A stretch of 64,000 nt of DNA from Tessaracoccus antarcticus (GTDB taxonomy: Bacteria; Actinomycetota; Actinomycetes; Propionibacteriales; Propionibacteriaceae): positions 248,001 to 312,000 of the forward strand of contig NZ_REFW01000001.1 of the NCBI RefSeq assembly GCF_003688855.1. The letters run 5' to 3'. Every line of letters begins with the position of its first letter. The first letter of the stretch is position 1. Shown here in pieces: positions 16,238-24,151 of the stretch. The notes under the pieces were generated by a model. It worked only from the letters and a program-made list of their open reading frames with translations. It was not told the DNA's origin and ran no database searches. Both the position numbers and the translations under genes were made by a program.

Positions 16238-17452
16238 ATGTCGAAATCCCCTTCGAAGGTCCCATCAACGGCATGGTCCGATCCCGAGCCGCGATGGTCG
16301 CTCGATCCTGTGGTGCACCACATGAACCACGGCTCCTTCGGCGCTGTGCCCGTGACAGTGCAGGAGGAGCAGGCCCGACTGCGTGGCCTCATGGAGTGGA
16401 ACCCCGTGAGGTGGTTCGCCACGTTGGCACCTCGCATCGCATCCGCCAGGGAAGACATGGCAACACTTCTCGCCGTCGACCCCGCCCACATGGCGTTCGT
16501 GCTGAACGCCTCAGCCGGCGCCTCGGTTGTCTTCCAGTCGCTGCTGGGTGCAGATCCCGTCGATGTTCTGGTCACCGACCACGGCTACGGCGCCATCACC
16601 ATGGGTGCCGACCGCCTTGCGCAGCGCACCGGAGGGCGGATGGGCACGGCGCGGATCCCGCTGTGTGCAACGGCCGACGAGGCGATCTCCATCATCGTCG
16701 CAGCCCTCGATCACCACAGGCCCCACCTCTTGGTGGTGGACCAAGTGACCTCTGCCACGGCCCGCCAGTTCCCGGTCGACGACATCTGCCGGGCAGCACG
16801 GGAGAGGGGGGTGCTGACGCTTGTCGACGGCGCCCACGCCCCGGGTGTTCTTGCCGATCCCGTGTGCAAGGAAGCCGACTACTGGGTGGGGAACCTGCAC
16901 AAGTTCGTGTGCGCGCCCCGGGGCGCAGCGGTTCTGGTTTCACGGGGAACGGGACAGGACCTCTACCCCGTGATCGACTCATGGGGTTCGCCAAGCCCAT
17001 TCCCACAGCGCTTCGACCACAACGGCACCCTGGACATCACCGCCTGGTTGACCGCCCCGTTCGCGTGGCGCCACTTGGACGAGTCCATTGGCTGGTCCCA
17101 GATCCGTGACCACGCGCGCGCAGTGATGGATGCCGGTTGCGCGTTAGTCGCTGAGTCGTTGGACGGTCTCGTGGAGAATCCCTGTCCAGATGTGGGACAA
17201 CCGGTCGGACCCATGAGGCTGCTCCGCCTTCCGGGAACCCTGGCCAGCACACATTCCGAGGCAGATGCTCTCCGGGTTCCGTTCGGGGACGCCACGGGAA
17301 TCGCAGCCGCCTTCACGAACTTCGATGGATCCGGCTACATGCGACTGTCAGCACACGCCTACACCTCCATCCACGACTTCGAGTATCTGGCCAGCGTGGG
17401 AATCCCCCTGCTTCACGCATGGTCATCCGACCAGACCAGGGGGATCACGTGA
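16238..17452 (+). CDS. class V aminotransferase-like PLP enzyme
   Basis: This 404-residue fold-type I PLP enzyme is of the aminotransferase class V group nearest to isopenicillin-N epimerases and cysteine desulfurase-like proteins. Supporting motifs are MNHGSFGAVP near the N-terminus, the PLP-phosphate loop, Asp in LVDGAHAPG, and the Schiff-base Lys in NLHKFVCAPRG. The ATG at 16238 has AGGAGG 7 bases upstream, and the longer upstream frame crosses the operators. It is the first gene of an operon with an ABC importer, so its substrate is probably an imported amino compound such as an amino sugar or amino acid conjugate. The exact reaction is unknown. Confidence 0.88.
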   Translation: MSKSPSKVPSTAWSDPEPRWSLDPVVHHMNHGSFGAVPVTVQEEQARLRGLMEWNPVRWFATLAPRIASAREDMATLLAVDPAHMAFVLNASAGASVVFQSLLGADPVDVLVTDHGYGAITMGADRLAQRTGGRMGTARIPLCATADEAISIIVAALDHHRPHLLVVDQVTSATARQFPVDDICRAARERGVLTLVDGAHAPGVLADPVCKEADYWVGNLHKFVCAPRGAAVLVSRGTGQDLYPVIDSWGSPSPFPQRFDHNGTLDITAWLTAPFAWRHLDESIGWSQIRDHARAVMDAGCALVAESLDGLVENPCPDVGQPVGPMRLLRLPGTLASTHSEADALRVPFGDATGIAAAFTNFDGSGYMRLSAHAYTSIHDFEYLASVGIPLLHAWSSDQTRGIT

Positions 17453-17487
17453 ACACGACACACCATCATCATCATCAAGGAGGATCG

Positions 17488-18795
17488 ATGCGCAAGAAGC
17501 TTCTGACCACAGTGGCCGCCGTCTCAGCGCTCGCACTGTCATTGACCGGATGTTCCGGCAGCGGCGGCGGGGGCGACGACAAGTCCGATGGCGGGGACGT
17601 CACCATCACCATGGTGGAGAGCCTCACCAACCCCGCTCGCACCGAGTTGCTCAAGGGCATGCTCTCCGAGTTCGAGACCGAGAATCCCGGGATCAAGGTG
17701 CAACTCATCTCACCGCCAACCGAGCAGGCTGATCAGAAGATCCAGCAGATGCTCCAGTCAGGATCCGGCGTGGATGTGCTGGAGGTCCGCGACCTCACGG
17801 TGGGCCCCTTCAGCAACAACACATGGCTGTACGACATGTCCGGGGACCTCAAGAGCTGGGAGGGCCTGGACAAGTTGACCGACCAAGCCAAGACCGTCGC
17901 AGTCGGCGAGGACGGGAAGTCGTATTACGTTCCCTACGGGTTCTACGGGCTCAGCCTGTTCTACCGGACAGACATGGTCAAGGAGGCCGGCTTCGACGGC
18001 GCACCCAAGAGTTGGGATGACCTGATCACGCAGGCAGCCAAGATCCAGGACCCGACGAAGAACAAGTACGGCTACGCCTTCCGTGGCGGGAAGAACTCGG
18101 CCGGCCAGGTGCTCAGCATCCTTCAGGCCTACAACGCCGACAATCTGGACGTCACCAACGCCTACAAGGTGACGAGCGGCAAGACCATCTTCTCCACGCC
18201 GGAGTCGCAGACGGCGATCGACCGCTACATCGACCTGTTCAAGACGGGCTCGCCAGAATCGTCAGTGTCATGGGGTTATTCCGAGATGGTCCAGGCCTTC
18301 ACCAACGGGTCCACCGCATTCCTGCTCCAGGATCCGGAAGTGATCGCCGTGGTCAACGATTCCACGCTGACCGCTGATCAGTGGGGTGTTGCCCCCAACC
18401 CGGTTGGGCCCACAGGCAAGGCCGCCTGGCCCATGGCCACTGCAGGCTGGGGCGTGGCAGAGGCATCGAAGCACAAGCCGGAAGCGGTGAAGCTGGTCCA
18501 GTGGCTGTCCGGGGACATCTCCACGAAGTTCGCCAAGGAGAACTCGCTGGTGCCGATTCTGAAGTCTGCCGGCGAGGACGAGTTCTTCAAGACCGGCCCC
18601 TGGGCGGCCTATGTGGAGATGACCTCCCAACCAGAGACGTGGATCAGCGTCACGGAACCCCGTGACGTCGCATGGTGGACCGAGTGGATGCAGAAGTCGG
18701 AAACGGACCTGCAGCAGGTCCTGCTCGGCAAGATGTCCACGGCTGACATGCTCAAGAGCTGGGACACGTTCTGGACCGAAAAGTGGAACGGCTGA
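17488..18795 (+). CDS. sugar ABC transporter substrate-binding lipoprotein
   Basis: This 435-residue extracytoplasmic binding protein of the MalE/UgpB type has a lipoprotein signal (MRKKLL to LTGCSG), a Gly/Asp-rich linker, and a two-lobed periplasmic-binding fold with ITMVESLTNPAR, YVPYGFYGLSLFYRTDMV and late WWTEWMQ segments. The ATG at 17488 directly follows AGGAGGATCG. A GTG at 17449, overlapping the previous stop, would add a His-rich leader (five consecutive His). I consider the ATG more likely. The substrate is undetermined. The operon order is aminotransferase, binding protein, two permeases. Confidence 0.93.
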   Translation: MRKKLLTTVAAVSALALSLTGCSGSGGGGDDKSDGGDVTITMVESLTNPARTELLKGMLSEFETENPGIKVQLISPPTEQADQKIQQMLQSGSGVDVLEVRDLTVGPFSNNTWLYDMSGDLKSWEGLDKLTDQAKTVAVGEDGKSYYVPYGFYGLSLFYRTDMVKEAGFDGAPKSWDDLITQAAKIQDPTKNKYGYAFRGGKNSAGQVLSILQAYNADNLDVTNAYKVTSGKTIFSTPESQTAIDRYIDLFKTGSPESSVSWGYSEMVQAFTNGSTAFLLQDPEVIAVVNDSTLTADQWGVAPNPVGPTGKAAWPMATAGWGVAEASKHKPEAVKLVQWLSGDISTKFAKENSLVPILKSAGEDEFFKTGPWAAYVEMTSQPETWISVTEPRDVAWWTEWMQKSETDLQQVLLGKMSTADMLKSWDTFWTEKWNG

Positions 18796-18798
18796 CCC

Positions 18799-19746
18799 AT
18801 GTCAGCCTCGACCGATGAGGTCGCCGAGCGGGGGCGCACACACGAGGCGCCCCCGCCCAGGCGGCGACAGTTCACCAAACGCACGTCGCTCACGATCCTC
18901 GCCTACCTCACGCCCGCGTTCATTTTCGTCATCATCTTCACCTACTACCCCCTCGTGGTCGGTGGGCAGATGGCGTTTCGCAAGTGGTCGCTGTACGACC
19001 TGACCAGCACGCCGTTCATCGGGCTGGAGAACTTCACGACCCTGATCGCGAACCCGCTCTTCAGCAAGGTGATGCTCAACTCGCTGGTGTGGGTGGTCGC
19101 CTCCTTGGTGGTGCAGTTCCTCATCGGTTTCATGCTGGCACTGGGGCTGCGCAAGAAGTTCCGCTTCCGCGGCGTGTACCAGGCGATGATCTTCTACCCA
19201 TGGGCCGTGTCCGGCTTCCTCATCGGCATCCTCTTCCGCTGGATGTTCAACTCGGAGTTCGGTGTCTTCAACGACATGCTGATGAGGACGGGCGTCAGCG
19301 CCAAGCCCATCCCCTGGCTGGCGAATCCCGACCTCGCACTCGTCGCCGTCATCGTCGCCAACGTCTGGTACGGCGTGGCCTTCTTCGCCATCATGATCCT
19401 CGCCGCGCTGCAATCAGTACCGCACGAGTTGCACGAGGCCGCAGCCATCGACGGGGCTGGCAGGTGGCGGACCCTGACGCGCGTCACCATCCCCACGATT
19501 CGCACCACACTGGTCCTGACCGTTCTCCTGCGAGTGATCTGGATATTCAACTTCCCCGACATCATCTATGGAATGACCGGAGGCGGCCCCGGCAACCAGA
19601 CCCAGATTGCCACCACGTGGATGATCCAGTTCACGCAGCAGGGTGACTACGGCCTGGCGTCTGCACTCGGGTTCATCGTCATGGGCGTCCTCGTGGTCTT
19701 CACAGGCGTGTACCTCACGCTGCTCACGAGGGAGCGAAAGCCATGA
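18799..19746 (+). CDS. ABC sugar permease, MalF/UgpA type
   Basis: This 315-residue inner-membrane permease has six expected helices after a charged, Pro-rich cytoplasmic N-terminus (1-33). The EAA-type loop for ATPase docking is HEAAAIDGAGRWRTLTRVTIP (core EAAAIDGAG), about residue 213. It belongs to the carbohydrate uptake class 1 (CUT1) permeases. The start lies 4 bases after the binding-protein stop, and its end overlaps the second permease by 4 bases. No ATPase gene is present in the operon, so a shared MsiK/MalK-type ATPase elsewhere is implied. Confidence 0.93.
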   Translation: MSASTDEVAERGRTHEAPPPRRRQFTKRTSLTILAYLTPAFIFVIIFTYYPLVVGGQMAFRKWSLYDLTSTPFIGLENFTTLIANPLFSKVMLNSLVWVVASLVVQFLIGFMLALGLRKKFRFRGVYQAMIFYPWAVSGFLIGILFRWMFNSEFGVFNDMLMRTGVSAKPIPWLANPDLALVAVIVANVWYGVAFFAIMILAALQSVPHELHEAAAIDGAGRWRTLTRVTIPTIRTTLVLTVLLRVIWIFNFPDIIYGMTGGGPGNQTQIATTWMIQFTQQGDYGLASALGFIVMGVLVVFTGVYLTLLTRERKP

Positions 19747-20579
19747 TCCAGAAAGATCCGCTGTGGGTGAGCATTCCGCGGGCTGCAGGTCTGGGAGTCT
19801 GGGCCCTCATCTCGTTGTTCCCCCTGTATTGGATACTGCTGACCTCGTTCAAACCGGCCAATCAAATCGCCGAATATCCGGTCCGCTACTGGCCGCGGGA
19901 GTTCTCATTCAGCAACTACACCAGCCTCTTCCAGAAGTCGGAGTTTGGCGCCTACCTGCTCAACAGCCTGGTGGTGTCTGCATCTGCAGCGTTCGTGGCC
20001 ACGACCATCGCGCTGCTGAGTGCCTACGTCTTGTCACGGTTCCACTTCCGCAGCAAGGGTGCGGTGATGATGGCCTTCCTGGTCACCCAGATGATCCCGG
20101 CCTTCATCGCACTGGGGCCCCTCTACCAGATGTTCACCAACCTGGGGCTGGTCGACAAGCGTTTCGGCCTCGTACTGGTCTACATCGCGATGTCCATCCC
20201 GTTTGCCTCCATCATGCTGCGCGGCTTCTTCGACAACGTCCCCGACAGCCTCGAGGAGGCAGCCATGGTGGACGGCGCCAGCCGCTTCGGGGCGCTGTGG
20301 AGGGTCATCGTTCCGGTGATGACGCCCGGCATCATTGCCACGTTCATCTTCAATTTTGTGAACAGCTGGAACGAACTGTTTCTTGCGGTGACGCTCATCA
20401 ACACCGATGACCGCAAGACCATCCCCACGGCGCTGAACGGCTTCATCTCGAACTTCAACATCGAATGGGGGCCCATGTCAGCCGCCGCCGTCCTGACGAT
20501 CCTTCCCACCATGGTGCTGTTCGCCTTCGCAAGCCGATGGATCGTGGCAGGGCTGACCCAGGGCGCCACCAAGGGCTGA
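19743..20579 (+). CDS. ABC sugar permease, MalG/UgpE type
   Basis: This 278-residue CUT1 permease partners the preceding MalF-like subunit. It has six hydrophobic helices and the EAA loop EEAAMVDGASRFGALWRVI (core EEAAMVDGAS), about residue 175. It starts at an ATG inside the end of the previous gene (ATGA overlap), so translation is coupled. It is the last gene of the operon and is followed within 15 bases by a strong perfect hairpin. Confidence 0.94.
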   Translation: MIQKDPLWVSIPRAAGLGVWALISLFPLYWILLTSFKPANQIAEYPVRYWPREFSFSNYTSLFQKSEFGAYLLNSLVVSASAAFVATTIALLSAYVLSRFHFRSKGAVMMAFLVTQMIPAFIALGPLYQMFTNLGLVDKRFGLVLVYIAMSIPFASIMLRGFFDNVPDSLEEAAMVDGASRFGALWRVIVPVMTPGIIATFIFNFVNSWNELFLAVTLINTDDRKTIPTALNGFISNFNIEWGPMSAAAVLTILPTMVLFAFASRWIVAGLTQGATKG

Positions 20580-20591
20580 GAAACCCTCTAC

Positions 20592-20635
20592 AACGCAGAA
20601 GAACCCCGGCCAGGTGGCCGGGGTTCTTCTGCGTT
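20592..20635. terminator. strong bidirectional terminator hairpin
   Basis: A perfect 20-base-pair stem (20592-20611 with 20616-20635) encloses the four-base loop AGGT. The outer part is A/T-containing (AACGCAGAAGAA) and the core is CCCCGGCC. It sits between the convergent sugar ABC operon and the ribosomal rpsF-rplI operon and can act on both. Confidence 0.93.
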
Positions 20636-20647
20636 GCTGGGTTGCGC

Positions 20648-21094
20648 TCAGCTGGCTACGACCTCGAAAGGAACGTGCGCGGTGACCGCGTTGTGCAGCT
20701 TGATGGCTGCGGTGTGCTGACCGACCGACTTCACCGGCTTGGCGAAGGAGACGGAGCGCTTGTCGATCGAGGGGCCGCCAGCCTTCTTCACGGCAACGAC
20801 GAGGTCGCTGGTCGTGACGGAGCCGAACAGGTGACCCGAGTCGGAGACGCGGGCCGGGACCTTGATCTGCAGGCCCTCAATCTGGGTACGGATCTCAGCG
20901 GCATGGTCTGCGCCGCGGATTTCGCGTGCGTCACGAGAGCGCTTGATGCCCTCGATCTGCTTCTCGGTGCCACGGGTCCAGCGGATCGCCTTGCCCTGGG
21001 GCAGGAGGAAGTTACGGCCGTAGCCGTCCTTGACCTCGACGACGTCGCCGGCGATACCGATTTTTTCAACGGTGCTGGTGAGAATGAGCTTCAT
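20648..21094 (-). CDS. rplI: 50S ribosomal protein L9
   Basis: This 148-residue protein is L9 of the large ribosomal subunit. The N-terminal rRNA-binding domain (MKLILTSTVEKIG, GDVVEVKDGYGRNFLLPQG) and the C-terminal domain (LFGSVTTSDLVVAV, VKSVGQHTAAIKLH) are separated by the usual long central helix. It is the last gene of the operon rpsF-ssb-rpsR-rplI, 14 bases after rpsR, and ends at the shared terminator. Confidence 0.98.
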   Translation of the reverse strand: MKLILTSTVEKIGIAGDVVEVKDGYGRNFLLPQGKAIRWTRGTEKQIEGIKRSRDAREIRGADHAAEIRTQIEGLQIKVPARVSDSGHLFGSVTTSDLVVAVKKAGGPSIDKRSVSFAKPVKSVGQHTAAIKLHNAVTAHVPFEVVAS

Positions 21095-21108
21095 AATGCA
21101 CTCCCCAA

Positions 21109-21348
21109 TCAGCGAGCGGTTGAGGCGTAAGGCAGCAGAGCAACCTCACGCGCGTTCTTGACGGCAATAGCGACCTTGCGCTGGTCCTGGACCGAAAGGC
21201 CAGTGACGCGGCGGGCGCGGATCTTTCCTCGTTCTGAAATGAACTTCTTCAGAAGGTTGGTGTCTTTGTAGTCGACGTTGGCGACGCGAGTCGTCTTCAC
21301 CGGCATGATCTTCTTCTTGTTCACAGGTTTGCGCTGTGGACCGGCCAT
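21109..21348 (-). CDS. rpsR: 30S ribosomal protein S18
   Basis: This 79-residue S18 is a small-subunit protein that pairs with S6. The family core [20 protein letters not shown] (shortened: [12 protein letters not shown]) and [23 protein letters not shown] are intact. There is no cysteine at all, so this is the zinc-independent (C-minus) version; a zinc-containing paralogue, if present, lies outside the window. It lies between ssb and rplI, with a small hairpin in the 105-base gap before it. Confidence 0.98.
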   Translation of the reverse strand: MAGPQRKPVNKKKIMPVKTTRVANVDYKDTNLLKKFISERGKIRARRVTGLSVQDQRKVAIAVKNAREVALLPYASTAR

Positions 21349-21421
21349 TGTGGTGCTCTCCTTGTGGTGCAGGCGCCGGCGGCGCCCAATGGAAGCCCGT
21401 CCCTAAGACGGAATGTGCCAG

Positions 21422-21440
21422 CTGACCTTGGCAAGGTCAG
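21422..21440 (-). terminator. small hairpin between ssb and rpsR
   Basis: CTGACCT and AGGTCAG pair around a five-base loop, 14 bases past the ssb stop. It lacks a U-tract and probably tunes rather than ends transcription into rpsR, or stabilises the ssb message. Confidence 0.4.
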
Positions 21441-21453
21441 TTGTGGTGGTGGA

Positions 21454-22014
21454 TCAGAACGGGGGCTCTTCGGCATTGCTCTGCGCCCACGGATCGCTTG
21501 CTCCGCGGTTGCCGCCTGCCGGCGAACTGCTGCTGCTGCTGCTGCTGCTGGACCAGGGATCCTGGCCTCCGCCGCCGCCGCTGCTGTTTGAGCCACCAGT
21601 GTTCTGGTTGCCCTGCCACTGGCCACCGCCGCCGCCACCGGAACCACCAGCGGTGGTTCGTGTGAGCTTGGCGGTGGAGTAACGGAGGGCGGGACCGACC
21701 TCTTCGACATCAACCTCGAACACGGTGCGCTTCTCACCCTCGCGGGTTTCGTAGCTGCGTGACTTCAGCCGGCCGGAAACGATGACGCGGGACCCCTTCT
21801 GCAGGGATTCCGCCACGTTCTCGGCGTACTGACGCCAGACCGAGCAGGTGATGAACATGGCGTCGCCGTCTTTCCATTCATTGGTCTGACGGTCGAACAT
21901 GCGGGGCGTGGACGCGACAGTGAAGTTCGCGACGGCTGCACCGCTCGGGGTGAAGCGCAGCTCGGGGTCGGCGGTGAGGTTGCCGACCAGTGTGATCTGT
22001 GTTTCGCCTGCCAT
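21454..22014 (-). CDS. ssb: single-stranded DNA-binding protein
   Basis: This 186-residue SSB has an OB fold at 1-110 ([19 protein letters not shown], then [18 protein letters not shown] and [19 protein letters not shown]). A disordered linker very rich in Gly, Gln, Asn and Ser follows, then the conserved acidic tip ending AEEPPF that recruits repair and replication partners. The linker has a run of ten serines, eight coded by a pure CTG/CAG triplet repeat. Its place between rpsF and rpsR is the standard bacterial arrangement. Confidence 0.98.
   Translation of the reverse strand: MAGETQITLVGNLTADPELRFTPSGAAVANFTVASTPRMFDRQTNEWKDGDAMFITCSVWRQYAENVAESLQKGSRVIVSGRLKSRSYETREGEKRTVFEVDVEEVGPALRYSTAKLTRTTAGGSGGGGGGQWQGNQNTGGSNSSGGGGGQDPWSSSSSSSSSSPAGGNRGASDPWAQSNAEEPPF
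21527..21550. repeat. eight-unit CTG/CAG microsatellite in ssb
   Basis: Eight uninterrupted CTG triplets (CAG/AGC on the coding strand) encode part of the poly-Ser run in the SSB linker. Slippage by whole units would keep the reading frame and change only linker length. Confidence 0.9.
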
Positions 22015-22108
22015 GTTTCCTCCGGGATCGGACGTTGGGATTGTTGACGTGCACTGTGGGCATCAGCCCGAGTGCATCATCAATCCCGACTGGATGTGTT
22101 GAAAGGAC

Positions 22109-22459
22109 TCAGTCCTCGGACTTCACGGCCTTGGACTCCTTGGAGTCCTTGTCCTTGTCCTTGGACTTCTTGGGCTCCTCAACGCGCAGGACCTTGGTCC
22201 GCACGATTGCCTCGTCGATGCCCATGAGGCGATCCATCTCCTGGACAACGGCCGGTTCGGCGGTGATCCTGAGGACGGCGTAGATGCCTTCGGACTTCTT
22301 GTTGATGTCGTAGGCGAGACGACGACGACCCCAGAGGTCGTTGTTGTCGACGGTGCCACCACCCTTGGTGATGGTTTCGAGGTGCTTCTCGACCAGAGCC
22401 GGAACCTGACGCTCATCGACGTCGGAGTCGATGATGACCATGACTTCGTACTTACGCAT
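22109..22459 (-). CDS. rpsF: 30S ribosomal protein S6
   Basis: This 116-residue S6 is a small-subunit protein and partner of S18. It begins MRKYEVMVIIDSDVDE and has the usual core GGTVDNNDLWGRRRLAYDI (core DLWGRRRLAY). The last 24 residues are a charged Lys/Asp/Ser/Glu tail, longer than in many bacteria. The ATG at 22459 is the family start, with AGGAGG 12 bases upstream; a TTG at 22471 touches the AGGAGG itself and is unlikely. It is the first gene of the rpsF-ssb-rpsR-rplI operon. Confidence 0.97.
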   Translation of the reverse strand: MRKYEVMVIIDSDVDERQVPALVEKHLETITKGGGTVDNNDLWGRRRLAYDINKKSEGIYAVLRITAEPAVVQEMDRLMGIDEAIVRTKVLRVEEPKKSKDKDKDSKESKAVKSED

Positions 22460-22626
22460 GCTTTGGCACAACCTCCTGTGGACTGACGGCCGCGAGGATG
22501 TCCCGCGGCAGGAGTGCGTGGCCGGCTGAATGCCGACCGACGCCCGACTCTACCGGAGTGGGGCCCCTCGAGCGAAAGCGGACCCCGGGAAGCCCCGCTG
22601 TCGACGCGTCCGGCCGGGTTCTGCCC

Positions 22627-23391
22627 TCAAGGTGAAGCCGGGGCGTCCTCCGCCGGCGGGATCTGCGCCAGATCATCCAGGCGCCCCGATGCGACGATGG
22701 CATCCCAGAACGCCTGCGCCCAGCTGGCGTAGCCCTTGTCGTTGGGGTGGAACAGGTCCTGCGCCGTGTAGCGCAGGTAGGCCAGCCGACCCACGGCCCT
22801 GGACGCCTCGTGGATCGCCACCAGGTGGTGGCCGGAAAGTCGTACCAGGGCTGCGGCGGCCGCCGCCATGTTGCGCGACTGCTTGTCGAGGCCCGGGATC
22901 ATGAACCACGGCACGTCCGCCACGAAACTTCCCCGCGGCAGCGCTTCCAGAATGACGCGCATGGAACGGGTGAACGTGTCGGTGTCGTGCCCCGGGAACA
23001 CGACGTCGTTGGCCCCGATGTCCATGGTGATGATGTCGGGGGTGAACGGGAGGTCCGCCAGTTGGGGCAGTTGGTGGGCCACGACGTCGTCGCTGACTGC
23101 GCCCGAGACCGACAGGTTGGTGACGGCCACCTCACGGCCCGTCTGCTCAGCGAGGCGTGCCGCGATGATCGCCACGTACGACGCCCCCACGCGGGAGGCC
23201 CCCACGCCCTGGGCGGCGGAGTCGCCGAGCGCCACGTAGTGCAGCACCCCCTCGGGGAGCTGGCCGGGCCGGATACCCCAGTGCGTTGCGTAGTCGGTGA
23301 CGTGCGTGTCGATGACCCGTCGCCCCACCAGATAGGAACCCACCGCGCCCACGAGGCCCGCCCCGGCAGCGGCCGGTACGACCCACTTCAT
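22627..23391 (-). CDS. SGNH/GDSL-type hydrolase, membrane-anchored
   Basis: This 254-residue protein has an N-terminal hydrophobic segment (about 4-23) that acts as signal or anchor, then an SGNH-fold esterase or lipase domain. The catalytic blocks are GDSAAQG (Ser), an SGA turn, GANDVVF (Asn) and FHPNDKGY (Asp/His). It should act outside the membrane on an ester. The ATG at 23391 overlaps the stop of the rhodanese fusion gene, so it is the third gene of an operon with acyl-CoA synthetase. The operon suggests work on fatty-acyl or lipid esters. Confidence 0.9.
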   Translation of the reverse strand: MKWVVPAAAGAGLVGAVGSYLVGRRVIDTHVTDYATHWGIRPGQLPEGVLHYVALGDSAAQGVGASRVGASYVAIIAARLAEQTGREVAVTNLSVSGAVSDDVVAHQLPQLADLPFTPDIITMDIGANDVVFPGHDTDTFTRSMRVILEALPRGSFVADVPWFMIPGLDKQSRNMAAAAAALVRLSGHHLVAIHEASRAVGRLAYLRYTAQDLFHPNDKGYASWAQAFWDAIVASGRLDDLAQIPPAEDAPASP

Positions 23392-24149
23392 CGGCGGCGG
23401 TACGGGCCGGGGATGGAGGGGTTGCCGTCGCGAATCCAGGCGAACAAGCCACCGGCCACGGATTCGGCCAGCAACCCCTTGCTGCGCAGTTCTGCGGCCG
23501 CCACCGACGACCGCAGTCCGTTGTCGCACATGACGATGATGGCTGCGTCACGCTCGGCGAGTGGGTCGTCGCCATGGATCGCCAGATCAGGATCATCGTG
23601 AAGGGCTTTCGGATCCACGGGCCGGGCGCCGGGGGCGTGGCCGTTCTCGTACTCGGCCTTGGTGCGGACGTCAATCAGCACGGCCCCCTTGCTGAGTGCC
23701 ATCAATGTCTCGTCGACGCTCAGCCCCGGCATGCGCTTGCTGAGGAAATCCATCAGTCCCATAGCCGCAATCGTGCCCCGGGTTGGCGCGCCACGCAAAG
23801 GGCGGTCCCAGAGTAAGAGGATTCCCATCATCCCCAGACCCACGGCAAGGACAACTCCGCTGCCCGCGAGCCCTGCCAGGGTCCAGCCCAGCCACCTTTT
23901 ACGGGCGAGTACCACCACCGCTACCGGAAGAGCCAACGCCGCAACGGCCAGCACCATCCACAGCACCCGCAGCCCGACGCCGGGGGCATCCGCCACCCCG
24001 ACGTCGGTGCCGGACGGGTCGGAGGTGGCCAGCAGGGAGAACAGCGCCAACGGCACAGCCCCGGCCAGCACCATCATCAGCGAGACAAGCCCCACCGCCA
24101 GAGCGCCGGGCCACGAGGCCCACCAGATCCGACGGTTCCGAACGGCCAT
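23388..24149 (-). CDS. membrane-anchored rhodanese fusion
   Basis: This 253-residue protein has three hydrophobic segments (about 14-40, 60-82, 88-114) followed by a cytoplasmic rhodanese domain (about 143-245). The rhodanese loop is MCDNGLRSS with the active Cys208, and LIDVRTKAEYENGH is the usual first motif. Sulfur transfer or redox signalling at the membrane is the likely role. The soluble part begins with MGLMDFLSKRMPG after an internal Met (130), which looks like the start of a free rhodanese, so the gene is probably a fusion. It starts 2 bases after the acyl-CoA synthetase stop and overlaps the SGNH gene. Confidence 0.85.
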   Translation of the reverse strand: MAVRNRRIWWASWPGALAVGLVSLMMVLAGAVPLALFSLLATSDPSGTDVGVADAPGVGLRVLWMVLAVAALALPVAVVVLARKRWLGWTLAGLAGSGVVLAVGLGMMGILLLWDRPLRGAPTRGTIAAMGLMDFLSKRMPGLSVDETLMALSKGAVLIDVRTKAEYENGHAPGARPVDPKALHDDPDLAIHGDDPLAERDAAIIVMCDNGLRSSVAAAELRSKGLLAESVAGGLFAWIRDGNPSIPGPYRRR

Positions 24150-24151
24150 CC

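Noticed and set aside
17461-17477. Run coding for five His, like an artificial tag
   Set aside because: It lies upstream of the preferred start, has only five His and shows no vector sequence, so it is not evidence of cloning.
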